Shown one piece after another: positions 61,310-64,000 of a stretch of 64,000 nucleotides of DNA. The DNA is from Cohnella algarum (GTDB lineage: Bacteria; Bacillota; Bacilli; Paenibacillales; Paenibacillaceae). Every line of letters starts with the position of its first letter. Positions within the stretch are counted from its first letter, which is position 1. The notes beneath the pieces are model-generated. The model searched no databases. It was given only the letters and a program-made list of their open reading frames with translations, and was not told the DNA's origin. Location: positions 3,653,001 through 3,717,000 of the forward strand of contig NZ_JAFHKM010000002.1 in assembly GCF_016937515.1 (NCBI RefSeq), read 5' to 3'. A program made the position numbers and the translations under genes.

Positions 61310-61930
61310 CAGCGCATCGGAAAGTTTAAGTTCTTCGACTTATTCAAGAGTCTGGTGGAAAATTAGGGGCAGGAGGAGGGTCCGCCCAAGCGGAGGGAAA
61401 ACGAAGGGAGCCTAGGTTGGATTTTGTCCAATCAAGGGAGCGGAAAACGGGGAAACCGTTGTCTAGAGTGGATTTTATCCAACGAGGAGCTTGGAATTTG
61501 GGTGAAAACGAGGAAAAGGCCACGCCAGATTGGACAAAATCCAACGAAAATGACGCGTCTCGTGAAAAAAACGATTTTGATTGGACAAAATCCAACCAAG
61601 CTTCGCAAAACCCAGCGTAAACCCCGCTCAACCCCGCTCAACCCTGCGTACTCCCCGCTCATCCCACAGGAAATTTGTCGAGTACTAGCATGCTGCCTCC
61701 TCTGGCGCCATCACACTAAACTCCCGTTAAAGGTACAAGGAAAACCGTTCGCTGAGGTTCGACGGCGCGTGACGGCTGTCAACCTCATGCCCCCCGCTTT
61801 TCAAGGACGCCGTCAGGCGTTTTTCAGATCGGAGACGATACAAAATATCGCTTTTCAGTATCGCTTCCGATCCGAAATCGTTTTGACAAGACGGGCAGCC
61901 GGCTTTCGCCGATCGGAGCGCGAGCCGGCA
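61310..61930. other. 621-base intergenic region without a gene
   Basis: It holds the symmetric 16-base palindrome array at 61417-61595 and, at 61624-61670, short reiterations of CCCCGCTCA. The open frames seen here on both strands are by-products of the repeats and show no family features. From 61680 to 61930 I see nothing else. Confidence 0.7.
61417..61595. repeat. Symmetric array of four 16-base palindromic motifs
   Basis: TTGGATTTTGTCCAAT (61417) and GTGGATTTTATCCAAC (61468) point one way, and ATTGGACAAAATCCAA (61529 and 61580) the other. The spacings are 51, 61 and 51 bases, so the array is itself an imperfect long palindrome centred near 61506. It looks like a small dispersed repeat of the MITE or BIME kind. 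Confidence 0.8.
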
Positions 61931-62758
61931 TTATCGCGGACGCTTCTGGGTCGGCGCCATGTCCTCCCGGTTGAGCCCGATGAACGCTTCGCGCACCCGA
62001 TTCCAGAACGGCAACGGGCGGTAACGGGCGAAACGCACCTTTTCGTCGGCAACCGAGCAGACGATCGAGCGCACCTCGTGAAATTGCATGATCAGGTGGT
62101 CGATGCCGATCGCCAGCGGCTCTTCCGGATCGGTGGCGATGTCGCAGTGATGGTGCTTCGGCAAAATGAACGAAGAGCCGAGCGTCCGATACACCCGATT
62201 GTTGATCGAAGCGATTTCCGCGATCTGGAGCGCTTCGAGATGCGGATGGATGACGGCTCCCCCGACGCTTTTGTTATACGCGGTGCTGCCGGAGGGAGTG
62301 GAGACGACGATGCCGTCGCCGCGGAACATTTCGAAAGGTTCGTCGTTGATGTTGATCTGCGCGACGAGCGTTCCGTCCACGCTTTTCAGCGTGAATTCGT
62401 TGAGCGCCATATACACCGAGGTGCCCCCGTCGGTGACGATTTCCACCTTGATGAGGGGATAGCGGACGGTTTTCGGCTCCGTCGTCGCCATCAGCTCGAC
62501 CAATTCGGTCAGTTCGTTTTTTTGCCAGTCGGCGTAAAACCCGAGGTGTCCGGTGTGGACGCCCACGAAAGCGACTTTGTTCACTTTGTCGCGAAACCGG
62601 TGAAAAGCTTGCAGCAGCGTTCCGTCGCCGCCGATCGACAACACGATATCTGGGGCTTGCTCGTCGCTTATGAGCCCGCGCTCCTGGGCAAGGGTATGAA
62701 ACTGCTCCGCCAATTGGCGGGATAGCCGGTCGCCCCGGTCTAGCAGCGCATATTTCAA
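61931..62758 (-). CDS. nadK: NAD kinase
   Basis: This 275-residue enzyme phosphorylates NAD to NADP. The signature SIGGDGTLLQAFHRF is at about residues 41-55, the substrate NE pair is in MALNEFTLKS, and the GDGIVVSTPSGSTAYNKSVG block contacts the nicotinamide. The start is TTG 62758 (MKYALLDRGDRLSR), preceded by AAGGAG at 7 bases. Earlier starts add a hydrophobic stretch not expected for this cytosolic enzyme. Confidence 0.94.
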   Translation of the reverse strand: MKYALLDRGDRLSRQLAEQFHTLAQERGLISDEQAPDIVLSIGGDGTLLQAFHRFRDKVNKVAFVGVHTGHLGFYADWQKNELTELVELMATTEPKTVRYPLIKVEIVTDGGTSVYMALNEFTLKSVDGTLVAQININDEPFEMFRGDGIVVSTPSGSTAYNKSVGGAVIHPHLEALQIAEIASINNRVYRTLGSSFILPKHHHCDIATDPEEPLAIGIDHLIMQFHEVRSIVCSVADEKVRFARYRPLPFWNRVREAFIGLNREDMAPTQKRPR

Positions 62759-62861
62759 GGTTGCAGCTCCTTCCGCAGCAGGTTGTCTGAATGCGATCTT
62801 CAATACGATGATAAACAATCGAAGCCGCAAGCACAATGGCTAAGCCTCGCCGCGCCCGGGA

Positions 62862-63989
62862 TTAACCGCCATGCGGGCCGAGGAGCGGCCAGAGCAAATA
62901 GATCAAGCCAACGGCGAAGGCGGCATGCAGCAATCTGGCGCGCAAAAAAGGCAAATACCGCCAGGACGTCCGGCTCATCAGCCCGGCCACTTGGGCGTGG
63001 ACGGAAAGCCCGGCCCACGAGAGGACGAAAGCGCCGGCGGCGACCTGATCGATCAGCGGAGCCGTCTTCGCGGCTTCCGCCGCCGCCCGGGATCCGAGCG
63101 TCACTTCGAAGGACCCCTGCACGACCGCTTCGGCCAGGCCGGGAACGAGACCGATCGCGCCGAGGACGGCGCCGAGGCCGGATCGAAGCGCGGAAAGAAT
63201 GCCGCTGTGAAGGAGCAGCTCGAGAGCGACCGAGAAAAAGACGACAAGCCCGCCGACGACGATCATCAGCCGGATCGACGATTCCAACGCGTCTTGCAGC
63301 ATGACGCCGAACGGCCGTCCGTCGGCCAGGCGCGCGCGGTGCATCGCGGCCAGCGCTCGGCGCATCCTGCCCCCGCCCTCCGGGAGGACCGGGGACGAAG
63401 CTCCCGAAGCTTCCGGCTTCCCGGCCTCGGCGGTCCGCCCGCGCCCCCGAAGCGCCAGGCCGAGCAGCATGGCGCCGCCGTAATGGGCGGCGGCCATGAC
63501 GGGCGCGATGTCCGCCCGCCCGAAAAACCCGATGCAAACCGCCCCGATCAAAAATATCGGATCCGAGGACGTCGTCATCGCAACGAGCCGTTCCCCTTCC
63601 TCGCGATTGACGAGCCGCTGCTCCATCAGCCGCGACGTCAGCCGCGCTCCGACCGGATAGCCGGAGGCGAACCCCATCGCCACGACAAATCCGCCGACGC
63701 CCGGAATGCGAAACAGCGGCCGCATGAGCGGATCCAGGAGCGTGCCGGTCAAATGGACGACGCCGAAGCCGAGCAGCAGCTCCGACAGCACGAAGAAAGG
63801 GAACAGCGCCGGGAACAGCACCTCCCACCAGACGGCCAGCCCGCGCAGCGACGCCTGGAGCGCTTCGCCCGGCATCGCGAGCGCCATGCCTCCGATCCAC
63901 AGCGCGAGCAATCCCGTTCCGAGCAGCATCGTTTTTTTGACCAGCCGTACCGGATCGCTTGCGGTCATCCGTTTGCTCATCTTCTCCAT
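62862..63989 (-). CDS. ylbJ: Sporulation integral membrane protein YlbJ
   Basis: This protein of about 375 residues has eight or so membrane helices and the nucleoside-recognition Gate domain (WWEVLFPALFPFFVLSELLL, MGFASGYPVGARLTSRLM). This is the YlbJ type required for late sporulation in Bacillus subtilis. The variable Gly/Ala-rich loop around residue 190 is cytoplasmic-like. The start may be ATG 63989 or ATG 63980 (better spaced after GGAAGG); the frame remains open to the window end, so an earlier start is not excluded. Confidence 0.87.
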   Translation of the reverse strand: MEKMSKRMTASDPVRLVKKTMLLGTGLLALWIGGMALAMPGEALQASLRGLAVWWEVLFPALFPFFVLSELLLGFGVVHLTGTLLDPLMRPLFRIPGVGGFVVAMGFASGYPVGARLTSRLMEQRLVNREEGERLVAMTTSSDPIFLIGAVCIGFFGRADIAPVMAAAHYGGAMLLGLALRGRGRTAEAGKPEASGASSPVLPEGGGRMRRALAAMHRARLADGRPFGVMLQDALESSIRLMIVVGGLVVFFSVALELLLHSGILSALRSGLGAVLGAIGLVPGLAEAVVQGSFEVTLGSRAAAEAAKTAPLIDQVAAGAFVLSWAGLSVHAQVAGLMSRTSWRYLPFLRARLLHAAFAVGLIYLLWPLLGPHGG

Positions 63990-64000
63990 CCTTCCGCTCG

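Noticed and set aside
61417..61595. CRISPR array or small genes with DFVQS/WTKSN peptides
   Set aside because: There are only four 16-base palindromic motifs in mixed orientation with dissimilar spacers and no cas genes; the peptides arise from translating the repeats.

Overview
The window is a high-GC stretch from a spore-forming member of the Bacillota, most likely a Paenibacillaceae species (Cohnella- or Paenibacillus-like). The sporulation genes yunB, lytH-like and ylbJ, the lytH/lipA/yutD neighbourhood, strong AGGAGG ribosome binding sites and a yybP-ykoY riboswitch support this. The genus is an inference.

Layout. 1-4.2 kb: a sugar ABC transporter (ATPase cut by the window edge, two permeases, binding lipoprotein), then a HAD phosphatase. 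5.3-7.5 kb: a partner-switching module (RsbW-like kinase, STAS antagonist, GAF-SpoIIE phosphatase). 7.5-31.6 kb: the centrepiece, a complete-looking contractile injection system (CIS): AAA+ ATPase, DUF4255 terminator, sheath, two tube proteins, small assembly proteins, a very large low-complexity region in the tape-measure position, LysM hub, gpD and gpV spike proteins, gp25, two baseplate J-type proteins, a propeller/tail protein I fusion and a conserved accessory protein, ended by a strong terminator. 31.9-41 kb: associated genes, namely a coiled-coil protein with identical repeats, a leftward PAAR-like tip protein plus a membrane-anchored MORN protein, a large membrane sensor with a cyclase domain lacking its metal-binding aspartates, and a transporter-HEAT-cyclic-nucleotide-binding fusion. 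There is no capsid, terminase, portal, holin or endolysin, so this is an injection machine and not a prophage.

41-48.5 kb: carbohydrate genes (GH88 unsaturated uronyl hydrolase, a 2-hydroxyacid dehydrogenase homologue lacking its catalytic triad, an AraC regulator, a secreted multi-domain amylase behind a palindromic operator). 48.5-53.4 kb: glutaminase, riboswitch-controlled TerC, an ISLre2-type transposase, a HesB-like protein and YceI. 53.5-64 kb: yunB, a kduI-deoR-kduD-ribokinase cassette, lytH-like, lipA, yutD, nadK and ylbJ.

How the parts may work together. The partner-switching genes lie directly in front of the CIS ATPase and could gate its expression or firing. The sensor and the cyclic-nucleotide-binding fusion at the far end could be a second control layer. 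GH88, KduI and KduD form consecutive steps of unsaturated uronate breakdown although they lie apart. At least four reading-frame breaks occur (near 5519, 19150, 24650 and 35446), each repaired by adding one base and each in or near a G/C run, so base-calling error is the first explanation for them.
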